In this document: positions 16,972 through 25,561 of the stretch, piece after piece
Layout: every line of letters begins with the position of its first letter
How positions within the stretch are numbered: the stretch's first letter is position 1
From: Pontixanthobacter sp965223995
Lineage (GTDB): Bacteria > Pseudomonadota > Alphaproteobacteria > Sphingomonadales > Sphingomonadaceae
Assembly: GCA_965223995.1 (NCBI GenBank)
Contig: CBDCXY010000003.1
Location: 1-64,000, forward strand
Length of the DNA stretch: 64,000 bases
Reading direction: 5' to 3'
The notes under the pieces: generated by a model
Told to the model about the DNA's origin: nothing
The model's database searches: none
The model's input: only the letters and a program-made list of their open reading frames with translations
Translations under genes and position numbers: made by a program

Positions 16972-17030
16972 TGCGGCTCTCCAAAGAATGCCGCGCCCAC
17001 CATGCGGCCCTGTTGATGAGTCGTCTTCTA

Positions 17031-17058
17031 GTTCAGCTGGGCTGACCTAAAGCTGAAC
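17031..17058. promoter_or_regulatory. 8-bp inverted repeat upstream of the RcnB-like gene
   Basis: GTTCAGCT (17031-17038) and AGCTGAAC (17051-17058) form a perfect inverted repeat with a 12-nt gap. It lies 60-87 bp upstream of the RcnB-like start and 34 bp after the stop of the CheY-like gene. No T-run follows on either strand, so an operator is more likely than a terminator. The regulator is unknown. Confidence 0.4.
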
Positions 17059-17092
17059 AATTTGTAAATGCGTCCGTTAAGGTTGTGCGCTC

Positions 17093-17518
17093 TTAGTCTG
17101 AACGATCAAGTGCGCCGATACTATCGAGTTTGGCCAACAACCCTGTTTCATCGAAGGGTTTGGTGCAAAACTCGTCTGCGCCCAGCTGGACCGCCTGATG
17201 GACGTCTTTCGCGCCCGAATGTGTGGTGCAGAACACCACTTGTGGACGCTGTGATCCCTCGCTGGCGCGCAGTTTGGCGAGGAATTCGATCCCCGACATC
17301 ACCGGCATATCCCAATCGAGAATGATCAAGTCGGGCATTGCAATGACGCATTTCTCCAGCGCCTCCTGCCCGTTTTCCGCTTCCGAAACGCTGAAGCCCC
17401 GCTTTTCGATGATCCTGCGCGCGACTTTACGGATCATCCGCGAATCATCGACAATCAGGCAGTTCCGCGCCGTTTCGCGCGCTTGCCGAACCGGGGCGGC
17501 GGGTTGGCCGCCCGCCAC
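17093..17518 (-). CDS. Single-domain CheY-like response regulator
   Basis: A 141-residue receiver domain with the acidic pocket in CLIVDDSRMIRK, phospho-acceptor D68 in LIILDWDMPVMSG, the switch Thr in VVFCTTHS and the Lys in CTKPFDE. There is no output domain, so it acts by protein interaction. The first ATG/GTG/TTG in frame is the GTG at 17518. The frame stays open upstream for about 38 more codons to the end of the next gene, with acceptable composition but no normal start codon, so a longer CTG-initiated form cannot be excluded. The partner kinase is not in view. Confidence 0.85.
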   Translation of the reverse strand: MAGGQPAAPVRQARETARNCLIVDDSRMIRKVARRIIEKRGFSVSEAENGQEALEKCVIAMPDLIILDWDMPVMSGIEFLAKLRASEGSQRPQVVFCTTHSGAKDVHQAVQLGADEFCTKPFDETGLLAKLDSIGALDRSD

Positions 17519-17628
17519 GCGCCCATAGGCTGCGGCTGCAGGACGTTCCAGCGACGCAGGCGCGGTGCGCGATTCTTGCGCCTTGTCCGAAGGCTCGTTG
17601 TCCTGATCGGGCAGGCTGTTGCGTTTGA

Positions 17629-17898
17629 TCAGATTGTGAATGGGACAACCTCCCCTTGCCGCGGCTCCGCTACCGGGGGCAGGGCGTCTTCTTCACCCGC
17701 TGTCTTTCGGACATGGAGGTAAGGTACCCAGACATCGCCATATTCGGCCTTCTGGTACCACAGGTCGAGGATATCGTAGGACGCCCAGAAGCCGTTTTCA
17801 TCCTGCAAACGAACGCCTTCGCCGATGCGCGGTACCACGGCGAATTTGACCCGCTCGTTTCTTTGCGAGCTTTCGTTCTGGATTTCGACGTCAATCAC
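17629..17898 (-). CDS. Conserved-looking small protein of unknown function
   Basis: 89 residues, no signal peptide, acidic and rich in aromatics (NGFWASYDILDLWYQ, GDVWVPYLHVRK). I do not recognise a domain. It starts at a GTG at 17898 with a GAGGA site about 12 nt upstream. It ends where the open frame of the CheY-like regulator begins, so the two genes are probably cotranscribed, and the protein may be an adaptor of that regulator. That is inference from position. Confidence 0.6.
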   Translation of the reverse strand: MIDVEIQNESSQRNERVKFAVVPRIGEGVRLQDENGFWASYDILDLWYQKAEYGDVWVPYLHVRKTAGEEDALPPVAEPRQGEVVPFTI

Positions 17899-18016
17899 GT
17901 TTTCAGGTGTCCTCTGGTGTCTTGCCTAAGGGTGTAGGAGCGATTCGTTGACGAATTGCAAAGGTTCTTGCGCATTGCGCACTTGCGGCTGCCCACACCA
18001 TCGGTCATGGCTCGCG

Positions 18017-18409
18017 GTGGTGAACCGTCTCGTTTCGATCCTGACCGCCTTCGCGTTGGTCCTTACGGCTTTGGTCCCGAGCGGCTTCATGGCGGCACGG
18101 GCGGCGGATGGTTCGTTTACCATCGAGCTGTGCGGCACGGCCGGTAACGAAACGCTGCTGATCACACCCGACGATCCCAAATACGAGCTGTATCGCCTGC
18201 TCCATGGCGAGGAGAACGAAGAGACCGAGCGCAGCGAGGGCAACTCGGCCTGCCATGCGGGTATGTCGCCGGTCGGCGCTCTGCCCGATGGCGATATCGA
18301 ACCAACCGGCATGGCTGGTCGCGCGATGATCGAGGGCAATCGTACAAGCGTCCTGACTGGTATCTTCCCCTCGGGCCTTCCGCCTGCAACCGGGCCGCCC
18401 GCTTCCTGA
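18017..18409 (+). CDS. DUF2946-like exported protein
   Basis: About 130 residues. A hydrophobic signal segment (LVSILTAFALVLTALVP) is followed by SGFMAARAADGSFTIELCG, the pattern of DUF2946 proteins that often accompany copper or other metal genes. A SACHAGM stretch supplies Cys/His. No ATG is available at the N-terminus; GTG codons at 18017 and 18020 place the signal peptide at the start, and a TTG at 17948 would add a Cys/His-rich leader. The next gene, 65 bp on, is an outer-membrane-like transporter. Metal handling is inferred from context. Confidence 0.65.
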   Translation: MVNRLVSILTAFALVLTALVPSGFMAARAADGSFTIELCGTAGNETLLITPDDPKYELYRLLHGEENEETERSEGNSACHAGMSPVGALPDGDIEPTGMAGRAMIEGNRTSVLTGIFPSGLPPATGPPAS

Positions 18410-18474
18410 CGATACGATTCACCGGGTTTGCGCGATTGCAAGCCCGCCATTCGATCAATCAGGACCAGCTTACC

Positions 18475-19569
18475 ATGAAACCAACACACCGCTTGGCCAG
18501 CGCGATTGCTCTGGCCTCCGTCATGGCGCCCGCAACCGGAGCGCTCGCCCACGACGTCTATGCCGATGACCACGCGCCAATCGGCGTGATGGCAGACCAT
18601 GCGCACAAGAAGGGGGAGGTCATGTTCTCCTTCCGCGCGATGCATATGGAGATGGAGGGTAACCAGATCGGCACCAATTCCGTGTCGCCCGATACCATCG
18701 TCACCACCATCCCCAACCGCTTCTTCGGCGCTCCTGGTCAGCCGCCAACGCTGCGGATCGTACCGACCCAGATGCGCACCGACATGTACATGCTGGGAGC
18801 GATGTATGCGCCCAGTGATGCAGTCACGCTGATGGTGATGGGCAACTACATCGAGAAGGAGATGGGCCACATCACCTATCTGGGCGGTATGGGCACCACC
18901 CAGCTCGGCACCTTCACCACCAATCCCAAAGGTGTCGGCGATGTGAAGGCGGCGGCTTTGTTCCCGCTGCTCGGCCATCCCGATCCCAAAGACGATGTCC
19001 GCGACGAGCTGACGCTGAAGGCCGGGGTCAGTATCCCGACCGGATCGACCACCAAGACCGACGACATCCTGACGCCGATGGGCGGCAATCCGACGGTGCG
19101 CGTACCCTATATGATGCAGCTTGGCACCGGGACGTGGGACCTTGAGCCATCGATCACCTACAAGGCGCGCCGCGGTGCGATGGGCTTTGGTATCCAGGGC
19201 AGCGCCTCGATCCGCACCGGCACCAATGACGAAGGCTACAGCTTTGGCGATGTCTATGAGGGTACCGTCTGGGTCAGCTATCGCCCTGCGCAATGGGTCA
19301 GCCTGTCGGGCCGGGTGAAGGCGAGGGCCATGGGCCGCGTCGACGGGATCGATCCGGTGATCGTGGGCCCGGTCCAGACCGCCAATCCCGACTTTCAGGG
19401 CGGTGAGCGGGTCGACCTGCTCGCGGGCGTCAACTTCGTCGGCACGCATGGCGCGCTGGCCGGGCATCGCCTCGGCATCGAGCTGGGCAAGCCGATCTAC
19501 CAAGACCTGAACGGACCGCAGATGGCCGGCGACTGGATGCTGACGGTCGGTTGGCAGCGGGCGTTTTGA
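18475..19569 (+). CDS. Outer-membrane transporter-like protein (MetA/phenol-degradation type)
   Basis: 364 residues with a signal peptide ending at ALAHD. The mature N-terminus is rich in His/Met (DDHAPIGVMADHAHKKGE, MHMEMEGN), a pattern seen in copper-responsive proteins. The rest alternates as expected for a beta-barrel (KAGVSIPTGSTTKTDD, YEGTVWVSYRPAQWVSL) and ends in Phe (GWQRAF), the usual outer-membrane insertion signal. It fits the transporter family related to Phenol_MetA_deg. The ATG at 18475 directly precedes the signal peptide. It follows the DUF2946 gene on the same strand, so a copper/metal operon is plausible. Confidence 0.72.
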   Translation: MKPTHRLASAIALASVMAPATGALAHDVYADDHAPIGVMADHAHKKGEVMFSFRAMHMEMEGNQIGTNSVSPDTIVTTIPNRFFGAPGQPPTLRIVPTQMRTDMYMLGAMYAPSDAVTLMVMGNYIEKEMGHITYLGGMGTTQLGTFTTNPKGVGDVKAAALFPLLGHPDPKDDVRDELTLKAGVSIPTGSTTKTDDILTPMGGNPTVRVPYMMQLGTGTWDLEPSITYKARRGAMGFGIQGSASIRTGTNDEGYSFGDVYEGTVWVSYRPAQWVSLSGRVKARAMGRVDGIDPVIVGPVQTANPDFQGGERVDLLAGVNFVGTHGALAGHRLGIELGKPIYQDLNGPQMAGDWMLTVGWQRAF

Positions 19570-19817
19570 CCGAGTCGGGGCGTGGGTCTGACCGCCCGGT
19601 CTTCTGCGCCTCGACACCGCTCGATTTGCTGCCGTTGAGCGAGACATGGACCACATGGACCACTGTCCTGAGAGAAAAAACTCATGTCGTCTGGAGTCTC
19701 CATCCGCGCCGGTAACCAGCAGGAAATGAACGGATTTATCGGGAGGTGATGCATCAATCGCCATTCCGCCATGCTAGTGGGCGCAGACGATGTAGGAAAA
19801 TGGTTTGGCTGCGCGCC

Positions 19818-21026
19818 TCAGGCGGCCCTGCTACCATTGGCGCGTCTGTCATCCTTGCGGCGCGATCGGGTTGCCTCATCGGCATCGTTCTCGACCGCAT
19901 TGCGACCTGCATCTTTCGCGCGATACAGCGCCTTGTCGGCGCGGGCGAACAGCTTGCGATAGCCTTCGTCGGGACGCAGGCGTGCGGTGCCGAAGCTGGC
20001 CGTCAGATGCGTATCACCGCCCATCCCGGCGATGTTCATGCCGGTAACGCCGATCCGCAGCCGTTCGGCCAGCGCCTCTGCAATCCGGATATCCGAATCC
20101 CAAACGAGGATGCAGAATTCTTCGCCGCCCACGCGGCCGCAAATATCGGCGTCGCGGACCGTTCGCCGCACCAGCGCGCCGAATTCTTCGATCGCACTGT
20201 CGCCAGCCTGGTGGCCCCAGATATCATTGACCTGCTTGAAGTGGTCGATATCGCCGACAATCAGCGTCAGCGGAACATTGTCGCTGCGCGCTTCGATGAT
20301 CGTCTCGCGTACACGCGCCTCGAACGCGCGGCGGGTCAGGAGGCCGGACAGCCGGTCTTTCGCCAAGTCGTCATGCACCGCGTCGAACTGGTCCTTGATG
20401 CAAGCCGCGATCAGCGACAGGCCGAGCACCATAGAGCCCAGCGCCATCACCATCTTGAGCGCCGCGTAGTAGACCGTGTCGCGGTAATTGCCGGCGAGGG
20501 CAATGTCCTCGGTGAACATGAAAGACAGCGGAGGACGAACGAACATCTGGATCACATTGATCACGATGATCCACAACAGCACCGTCTCGATCAGGTCGGT
20601 CTTTGCCTTCTGCGACAGCAGCAACGCCGCGACCGCAAAGATCAGGCCATAGGTGGTGTTCGCGATATAGAGATCGGCCTCGAAACTGTCGCCAAAGAGC
20701 AGCGAGACCATACCGAGCGCGGTGCCGATACCAGCAATGCCCAGCAGCGTCCGCATCGGAACCTGAATGTCGACCCGTGCCAGGATGCCCCAGACCAGCA
20801 CGATACAGCCCAGAGCATAGGGAATGTTGGTAAGCGCAACATTGGTGCGGCCCAGACTGTCGGGGGTAAGCTGCGAAACAAAGAAGCCGAGCGACAGAAA
20901 GGTGTAACCAAGCGCCATTGCGAGCGTCGCATGGCGCGAGCGTTCACGGCTCCATATGATGAAGAACGTGATCGCAAATACAGCCGCCGTCAGCGGCGTA
21001 AGCAGTCCCTGAACACCCTCGCTCAC
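19818..21026 (-). CDS. Membrane-anchored GGDEF diguanylate cyclase
   Basis: 402 residues. Six or seven hydrophobic helices fill the first ~210 residues, followed by a GGDEF domain beginning at DRLSGLLTRRAFEARV. The catalytic loop reads VGGEEFCILV, a functional variant, with RDAD five residues upstream as the inhibitory RxxD site. SFGTARLRPDEGY and ADKALYRAKDAGRN are family-typical. It synthesises c-di-GMP in response to an unknown membrane or lipid-soluble signal. Translation starts at a GTG (21026). Confidence 0.92.
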   Translation of the reverse strand: MSEGVQGLLTPLTAAVFAITFFIIWSRERSRHATLAMALGYTFLSLGFFVSQLTPDSLGRTNVALTNIPYALGCIVLVWGILARVDIQVPMRTLLGIAGIGTALGMVSLLFGDSFEADLYIANTTYGLIFAVAALLLSQKAKTDLIETVLLWIIVINVIQMFVRPPLSFMFTEDIALAGNYRDTVYYAALKMVMALGSMVLGLSLIAACIKDQFDAVHDDLAKDRLSGLLTRRAFEARVRETIIEARSDNVPLTLIVGDIDHFKQVNDIWGHQAGDSAIEEFGALVRRTVRDADICGRVGGEEFCILVWDSDIRIAEALAERLRIGVTGMNIAGMGGDTHLTASFGTARLRPDEGYRKLFARADKALYRAKDAGRNAVENDADEATRSRRKDDRRANGSRAA

Positions 21027-21131
21027 GCGGGTCTCCCATAATGATTGGGAAAAGCGCTAGGGAACTAGGGTTAATTTGGGGTTAGTGGTGGGGTGGCGAT
21101 GACCGCCCACGGCTAGTGCGACACCCAACAC

Positions 21132-21171
21132 CCGTTCGCCCTGAGCCTGTCGAAGGGCTCAGCATGAACGG
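21132..21171. repeat. REP-like palindromic element, type 1
   Basis: A 40-bp imperfect hairpin in intergenic DNA. CCGTTC/GAACGG form the outer pairs and CTGAGCC/GGCTCAG the inner ones, around TGTCGAAG. Its two halves recur, separated by an insert, inside hrpB at 55896-55988, where the first 15 bases are identical to the reverse complement of this copy. Confidence 0.85.
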
Positions 21172-21187
21172 ATTTCTGTACTCCACC

Positions 21188-21268
21188 GTCATCCCGGCCC
21201 CCGAGCCGGGATCCCGCTTACTTTGACGCTGTACAAAAAAGAAGCTGGGCCCCGGATCAAGTCCGGGG
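21188..21268. repeat. REP-like palindromic pair, type 2
   Basis: Two short hairpins in tandem, a BIME-like arrangement. The first is CCCGGC...GCCGGG at about 21193-21210; the second is CCCGGA-TCAAG-TCCGGG at about 21251-21267. They are flanked by GTCATC and AGCTGGG-type ends. The intervening 25 bp (ACTTTGACGC...) is not palindromic. Such elements are dispersed in many alphaproteobacterial genomes. Confidence 0.75.
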
Positions 21269-21303
21269 GGTATAGTGATAGCTGCGCTAAAGCCAACATT
21301 TGA

Positions 21304-21534
21304 CCACGGCTCATGCGGAAGAATGGCTATGATGCCAGACAAAATGGGTTCCGGGCTTCATTCCGAACATGGATTGAAGAGCAGAATGACACAGCCTTTG
21401 AGGTGAAGGAAGCTGCGCTTGGTCTCGTGGTTGATAGCGGCGTTGTCGGGGCGTATCAGCGCTTCGACAGGTTGGAGAAGCGGCGGGTGCTGGTGATGAT
21501 CTTTGGCCAGTCATCGCCCAAGTACAACCTCTAG
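21304..21534 (+). pseudogene. C-terminal remnant of a phage-type tyrosine integrase
   Basis: The frame opens after a stop at 21301-21303 and reads NGFRASFRTWIEEQ, then VKEAALGLVVDSGVVGAYQR and FDRLEKRRVLVM. This is the C-terminal HxxR...Y box of P4-type integrases (HGFRSSFRDW...AYxRxDxxExRRxLM). The catalytic Tyr is retained and the box-II His is replaced by Asn (QNGFR). The upstream ~300 residues are absent and replaced by palindromic repeats. It is therefore a non-functional relic marking an old integration event. Confidence 0.8.
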
Positions 21535-21696
21535 ATGCTAGCAGAAATGAGGATACGCGGCAGTTCGATCAGGCTACAATGTGTGCTAAACATGTGACTC
21601 GACACTAAAATATCCAGCAACCAAAATTTTGGTGATTTTTTGGAAGCCAAGTATAAACTCTAAATAAAACGCATAAAATAACCCAAAGAGGAACAG

Positions 21697-22047
21697 GTGA
21701 AAAATTTGAAAGAATATATCCGTCCTTTTTCGCTAATCTCATCAGCCCTTTTTGCAATAGCAATACTATCTACCTGCATCTCAATTTTAGCACTTCAGGT
21801 AGCCCCAGTGACAAATGACTTATACAATTTAGTGTATGAGGAAGGGGATGGTGCAAAAATTGAGCATACATATATTTTTCTATTTGTATTTCCTTTTATA
21901 CAAGCAGGATTTGCTTTGGCTTTCAATTACCTTGCCCCATATAAAAAATCATTATCGTCCAAAGGGCCAATAATCGTAGCCGCTTCTGTGTTCTTTCTGA
22001 TTATTAATTCTCTGCGGTGCTATGAGGTATGGACGAAGTTTTCATGA
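21697..22047 (+). CDS. AT-rich hypothetical membrane protein
   Basis: 116 residues with three hydrophobic segments (LISSALFAIAILSTCISIL, TYIFLFVFPFIQAGFALAF, GPIIVAASVFFLIINSL). It starts at a GTG at 21697 with a clear AGAGGA ribosome site. Base composition is strikingly AT-rich compared with both flanks and the codons are atypical (ATA, TTA, AAA), which indicates recent horizontal acquisition. It lies just after the integrase remnant, so it is likely cargo of that element. No function is recognised. Confidence 0.6.
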   Translation: MKNLKEYIRPFSLISSALFAIAILSTCISILALQVAPVTNDLYNLVYEEGDGAKIEHTYIFLFVFPFIQAGFALAFNYLAPYKKSLSSKGPIIVAASVFFLIINSLRCYEVWTKFS

Positions 22048-22276
22048 ACGACGTACGTCTTGAAAGCCGATTGCATCAAGGACAACTCTCCACGGAACTA
22101 CAATGTTCATAAGTTTGGCAGTTCCGTAGCGATCAATGCGGTCTTTCCGGGCAACAGGAACATCAAACCGGCAATCTCTCTTCTTCGACCGCAAAGATCG
22201 TCACCCAGCAGTTTTTCGTAACTTGATCGTTTCGGTCTGACGCCTGAATGGTCGCAAATCGCTGCAAAGCAGCTGT
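22048..22276. other. Intergenic stretch with a broken minus-strand open frame
   Basis: Downstream of the AT-rich membrane gene. On the minus strand a frame ending at 22042 reads about 52 codons (including DVPVARKDRIDRYGTAKLM and VPWRVVLDAIGF) and is continuous across one TGA with a further ~20 codons upstream. It may be a decayed gene of the same island. No product is recognised and no confident start is present. Confidence 0.3.
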
Positions 22277-22387
22277 TCAATGCTCTGTGATCTTGCCTTT
22301 TGCGTTAGCTGCGAACTTTCGAACGGCATCCACGTCGTTGCTTCCGCGTATCCAATCTAGTGCTGTCTTTTCCAGATCGTTAAGCAT
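22277..22387 (-). CDS. 36-residue ORF overlapping the ettA stop codon
   Basis: The ATG at 22387 overlaps the ettA stop as TGATG, an arrangement typical of translational coupling. The 36-residue product is amphipathic and charged (starts MLNDLEKTALDWIRG, ends AANAKGKITEH). Composition is less GC-biased than in neighbouring genes. It could be a real small protein or the fused remnant of a longer gene brought in with the adjacent island. No homologue is recognised. Confidence 0.4.
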   Translation of the reverse strand: MLNDLEKTALDWIRGSNDVDAVRKFAANAKGKITEH

Positions 22388-24063
22388 CACCTAGTCAGCT
22401 TTTTATAAGCCAACCGTGTAGGCCGATCCGCCGCATCACCCAGCCTGCGCCGCTTATCTTCCTCATACGCCTCGAAGTTCCCCTCGAACCATTCGACATG
22501 GCTGTCGCCCTCGAACGCCAGGATATGCGTCGCGAGACGGTCGAGGAAGAAGCGGTCGTGCGAGATGACCACGGCGCAGCCGGCGAAGTTTTCGATGGCG
22601 TCTTCCAGCGCGCGGAGGGTTTCCACGTCGAGGTCGTTGGTCGGTTCGTCGAGCAGGAGGACGTTGCCGCCTTCTTTGAGCATTTTCGCCATATGCACAC
22701 GATTACGCTCACCGCCCGACAGCTTGCCGACCACCTTCTGCTGGTCCTGCCCCTTGAAGTTGAACGCGCCGACATAGGCGCGGGTGCTCATGTCGTGGCC
22801 GTTGACTTTCATATAGTCGAGCTCGTCGCTGACTTCCTGCCACACATTGTTTTTCGGGTTCAGGTGATCGCGGCTCTGGTCGACATAGCCGAGATGGACG
22901 GTGTCGCCGATGCTGATGCTGCCGCTATCGGGTTCTTCCTGTCCGGTGATAATCTTGAACAGGGTTGATTTGCCCGCGCCGTTGGGGCCGATCACGCCGA
23001 CGATGCCGCCGGGGGGCAGAGTGAAGCTCAGATCTTCGAACAGCAGCTTGTCGCCATAGGCTTTGGAGATGTTCTTCGCCTCGATCACTTTGCTTCCGAG
23101 GCGTTCGGGGACCTGGATAACGATCTGCGCTTTGCCCGGTTTGCGGTCGGCTTGCGCTTCCTGAAGCTGTTCGAATTTGCGCAAGCGCGCTTTCGATTTG
23201 GTCTGGCGGCCTTTGGGGTTCTGCCGGATCCATTCGAGCTCTTCGTTAAGCGCTTTCTGGCGGCCTGCATCCTCGCGCTCTTCCTGCGCCAGGCGCTTGG
23301 CTTTCTTCTCGAGATAGGTCGAGTAATTGCCCTCATACGGATAATACGAACCGCGATCGAGCTCGAGAATCCATTCCACCACATTGTCGAGGAAGTAGCG
23401 ATCGTGCGTAATCATCAAAACGGCGCCGGCATATTCTTTCAGATGGTTTTCAAGCCATTCGACGCTTTCGGCATCGAGGTGGTTGGTTGGCTCGTCGAGT
23501 AGCAGTATGCTGGGTTTCTGGATCAGCAGGCGGGTGAGGGCGACGCGGCGTTTCTCACCGCCCGAGAGGTTTTCGACCGAGGCCTCGGAGGGGGGGCAGC
23601 GCAAAGCTTCCATCGCGATTTCGAGCTGGTTATCGAGCGTCCACCCGTCGACTGCGTCGATCTCTTCCTGCAGCGTGCCCATCTCGGCCATCAGATCGTC
23701 GAAATCGTCGCGATCGGGATCGCCCATCAGGCCGGTGATCTCGTTGAAACGGTCGACCTTGTCGGCAATATCGCGCGCGCCGTCCTTGACGTTTTCGAGC
23801 ACCGTTTTGCTCTCGTCCAGCTCGGGCTCCTGCGCCAGATAGCCGACGGTGATGTTTTCGCCCGGCCACGCCTCGCCCTGGATGTCGGTGTCGATGCCCG
23901 CCATGATCTTGATCAGCGTCGACTTACCCGCGCCGTTGGGGCCGACAATGCCGATCTTCGCGCCCTGGTAGAACTGAAGGTTGATATTGCTGAGCACCGG
24001 CTTCTTCGCGCCGGGAAAAGTCTTGGTCATGTTCTTCATGACATATGCGTATTGCGCGGCCAT
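22387..24063 (-). CDS. ettA: Energy-dependent translational throttle protein (ABC-F)
   Basis: 558 residues with two ABC ATPase domains in tandem and no membrane segments. There are two Walker A motifs (GPNGAGKST twice), signatures LSGGEKRRVAL and LSGGERNRVHM, and Walker B regions LLLDEPTNHLD and LLLDEPTNDLD. An Arg/Lys-rich linker (KGRQTKSKARLRKFEQL) between them matches the P-site tRNA interaction motif. In E. coli EttA binds the ribosomal E site and gates the first elongation step according to the ATP/ADP ratio. The ATG at 24063 gives the family N-terminus MAAQYAYVMKNMTKTFPG. Confidence 0.96.
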   Translation of the reverse strand: MAAQYAYVMKNMTKTFPGAKKPVLSNINLQFYQGAKIGIVGPNGAGKSTLIKIMAGIDTDIQGEAWPGENITVGYLAQEPELDESKTVLENVKDGARDIADKVDRFNEITGLMGDPDRDDFDDLMAEMGTLQEEIDAVDGWTLDNQLEIAMEALRCPPSEASVENLSGGEKRRVALTRLLIQKPSILLLDEPTNHLDAESVEWLENHLKEYAGAVLMITHDRYFLDNVVEWILELDRGSYYPYEGNYSTYLEKKAKRLAQEEREDAGRQKALNEELEWIRQNPKGRQTKSKARLRKFEQLQEAQADRKPGKAQIVIQVPERLGSKVIEAKNISKAYGDKLLFEDLSFTLPPGGIVGVIGPNGAGKSTLFKIITGQEEPDSGSISIGDTVHLGYVDQSRDHLNPKNNVWQEVSDELDYMKVNGHDMSTRAYVGAFNFKGQDQQKVVGKLSGGERNRVHMAKMLKEGGNVLLLDEPTNDLDVETLRALEDAIENFAGCAVVISHDRFFLDRLATHILAFEGDSHVEWFEGNFEAYEEDKRRRLGDAADRPTRLAYKKLTR

Positions 24064-24180
24064 TTGGCGGGTCCTTCGGTCGGGAATCTGTGATGAGTGG
24101 GTGTTGTGGGCGCAGATAAGGTCTGAATGGCTGCGGGGCAAGCTGGACTTGGCCCTGAAGCGCCGATAGCAAGCGCGGCT

Positions 24181-25557
24181 ATGAGAAAAATCACCCTTGC
24201 GCTTGCCGCGCTTTCGCTTCCCGTATCAGCAATTTCCCAGGATACAGGGTCGGTTTCACTTCGCGACATGGCCGACGGAGCCGGGCGCGGTGACACCATC
24301 GCGTGGGATTTCGTCGAGGGGATCACCACCGAGGTTGGTCCGCGCCAAGCAGGTACCGAAGCCGAGAAGCGCGGGCGCGATTGGGCCGTGAAGTGGCTCG
24401 CCGAGCGTGGCTTCCAGAATGTTGCCGACGAACCGTTCGATATGCCGACCTGGGTTCCCGGCGACGTGCACAAGGCTGAAGTGGTCAGCCCGTTCCCGCA
24501 GCCGCTGGTCGTCCAGCCGCTGGGCGGAAGCGCTTCGACCGGGCCCGACGGTATCACCGCCGAAGTGGTCGAGTTTGAAAATCTGGGCGCACTTGCGTCC
24601 GCACCCGCAGGCAGCCTGGCGGGCAAGATCGCCTATGTAACGCACGCAATGACGCCGACGCAGGACGGCTCGCAATATGGCGCTTACGGCGGGGCGCGTT
24701 TCGTCGGGCCGGGGATGGCGGCGCAGAAGGGGGCGGTGGCCATCGTGATCAAGTCGATCGGCACCGACGAACATCGCAATCCGCATACGGGTGTGACCCA
24801 ATTTCCTGAAGGCGTGACGCCGATCCCTGCGGGCGCGCTGACCCTGCCCGATGCGGCCAATCTGGAGCGGATGTTCGACCGCGCGGATGGTCCGATCACC
24901 ATGAAGCTCACGCTCAACCCGCGCTGGCTTGGCACCACGACCAGCGGCAATGTCGTGGGCGAGATTGTTGGCCGCGATCCATCCTTGCCGCCGGTGCTGC
25001 TGGCCTGCCATATCGATAGCTGGTGGAACGCCCCCGGCGCATTCGATGATGGCGCGGGTTGCGGGATCGCCGCCGCCGCCGCGCTTCATGTCTCGCATAC
25101 CGGCCAGCCGCTGCGCACGATCCGCGTGTTGATGGCAGGCGCAGAGGAAGTCGGTCTGCACGGCAGTGTCGCTTATTCAAAAGCGCATATCGACGAGAAG
25201 ATCGGTGTCGCCTTTGAAAGCGACTTCGGAGCCGACCGCATCTGGCGCTTTGAAAGCAACTTCCGCGAGACCAACCCCGATCTGCATGCACGTCTGGCCA
25301 ATTCGGTCGCGCGCTTCGGCGTCGCCAATTCGACCATCGTTGCAAGGGGCGGGGCAGACATCAATATTGCCCGCGACCAGAACACCGCGATTATCGATCT
25401 ACAACAGGACGGCACACGCTATTTCGAGCTGCATCACACGCCCGATGATACGCTCGACAAGATCGATCCCGCGCAGCTCAGGCAGAATGTTGCGGTGTGG
25501 ACGCAGGTCGCGGGAATTCTGGCCAACTATCCGAGCGACATTCAGACGGGCGAGTGA
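24181..25557 (+). CDS. Exported M28-family zinc aminopeptidase
   Basis: 458 residues with a signal peptide (ITLALAALSLPVSAIS). A PA-like insert occupies the middle, with the M28 catalytic domain in the second half. Metal ligands can be read in LLACHIDSW (His), GAFDDGAG (Asp), AGAEEVGLHG (Glu, with the adjacent Glu as general base), ESDFGAD (Asp) and HHTPDDTLD (His). It probably trims peptides in the periplasm. The start is at ATG 24181, immediately before the signal peptide. It is convergent with the DUF1501 gene, 4 bp apart. Confidence 0.92.
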   Translation: MRKITLALAALSLPVSAISQDTGSVSLRDMADGAGRGDTIAWDFVEGITTEVGPRQAGTEAEKRGRDWAVKWLAERGFQNVADEPFDMPTWVPGDVHKAEVVSPFPQPLVVQPLGGSASTGPDGITAEVVEFENLGALASAPAGSLAGKIAYVTHAMTPTQDGSQYGAYGGARFVGPGMAAQKGAVAIVIKSIGTDEHRNPHTGVTQFPEGVTPIPAGALTLPDAANLERMFDRADGPITMKLTLNPRWLGTTTSGNVVGEIVGRDPSLPPVLLACHIDSWWNAPGAFDDGAGCGIAAAAALHVSHTGQPLRTIRVLMAGAEEVGLHGSVAYSKAHIDEKIGVAFESDFGADRIWRFESNFRETNPDLHARLANSVARFGVANSTIVARGGADINIARDQNTAIIDLQQDGTRYFELHHTPDDTLDKIDPAQLRQNVAVWTQVAGILANYPSDIQTGE

Positions 25558-25561
25558 CGGT

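Noticed and set aside
17926..19764. Very long (612-codon) open frame on the minus strand over the DUF2946 and transporter genes
   Set aside because: Its translation is low-complexity Arg/His/Gly/Asp text without domains, while the opposite strand has signal peptides and beta-barrel features. It is an antisense shadow of high-GC codon use.
19746..21041. 431-codon open frame on the plus strand opposite the GGDEF gene
   Set aside because: The product is His/Arg/Gln-rich with no recognisable motif, and the minus strand encodes an intact GGEEF domain.
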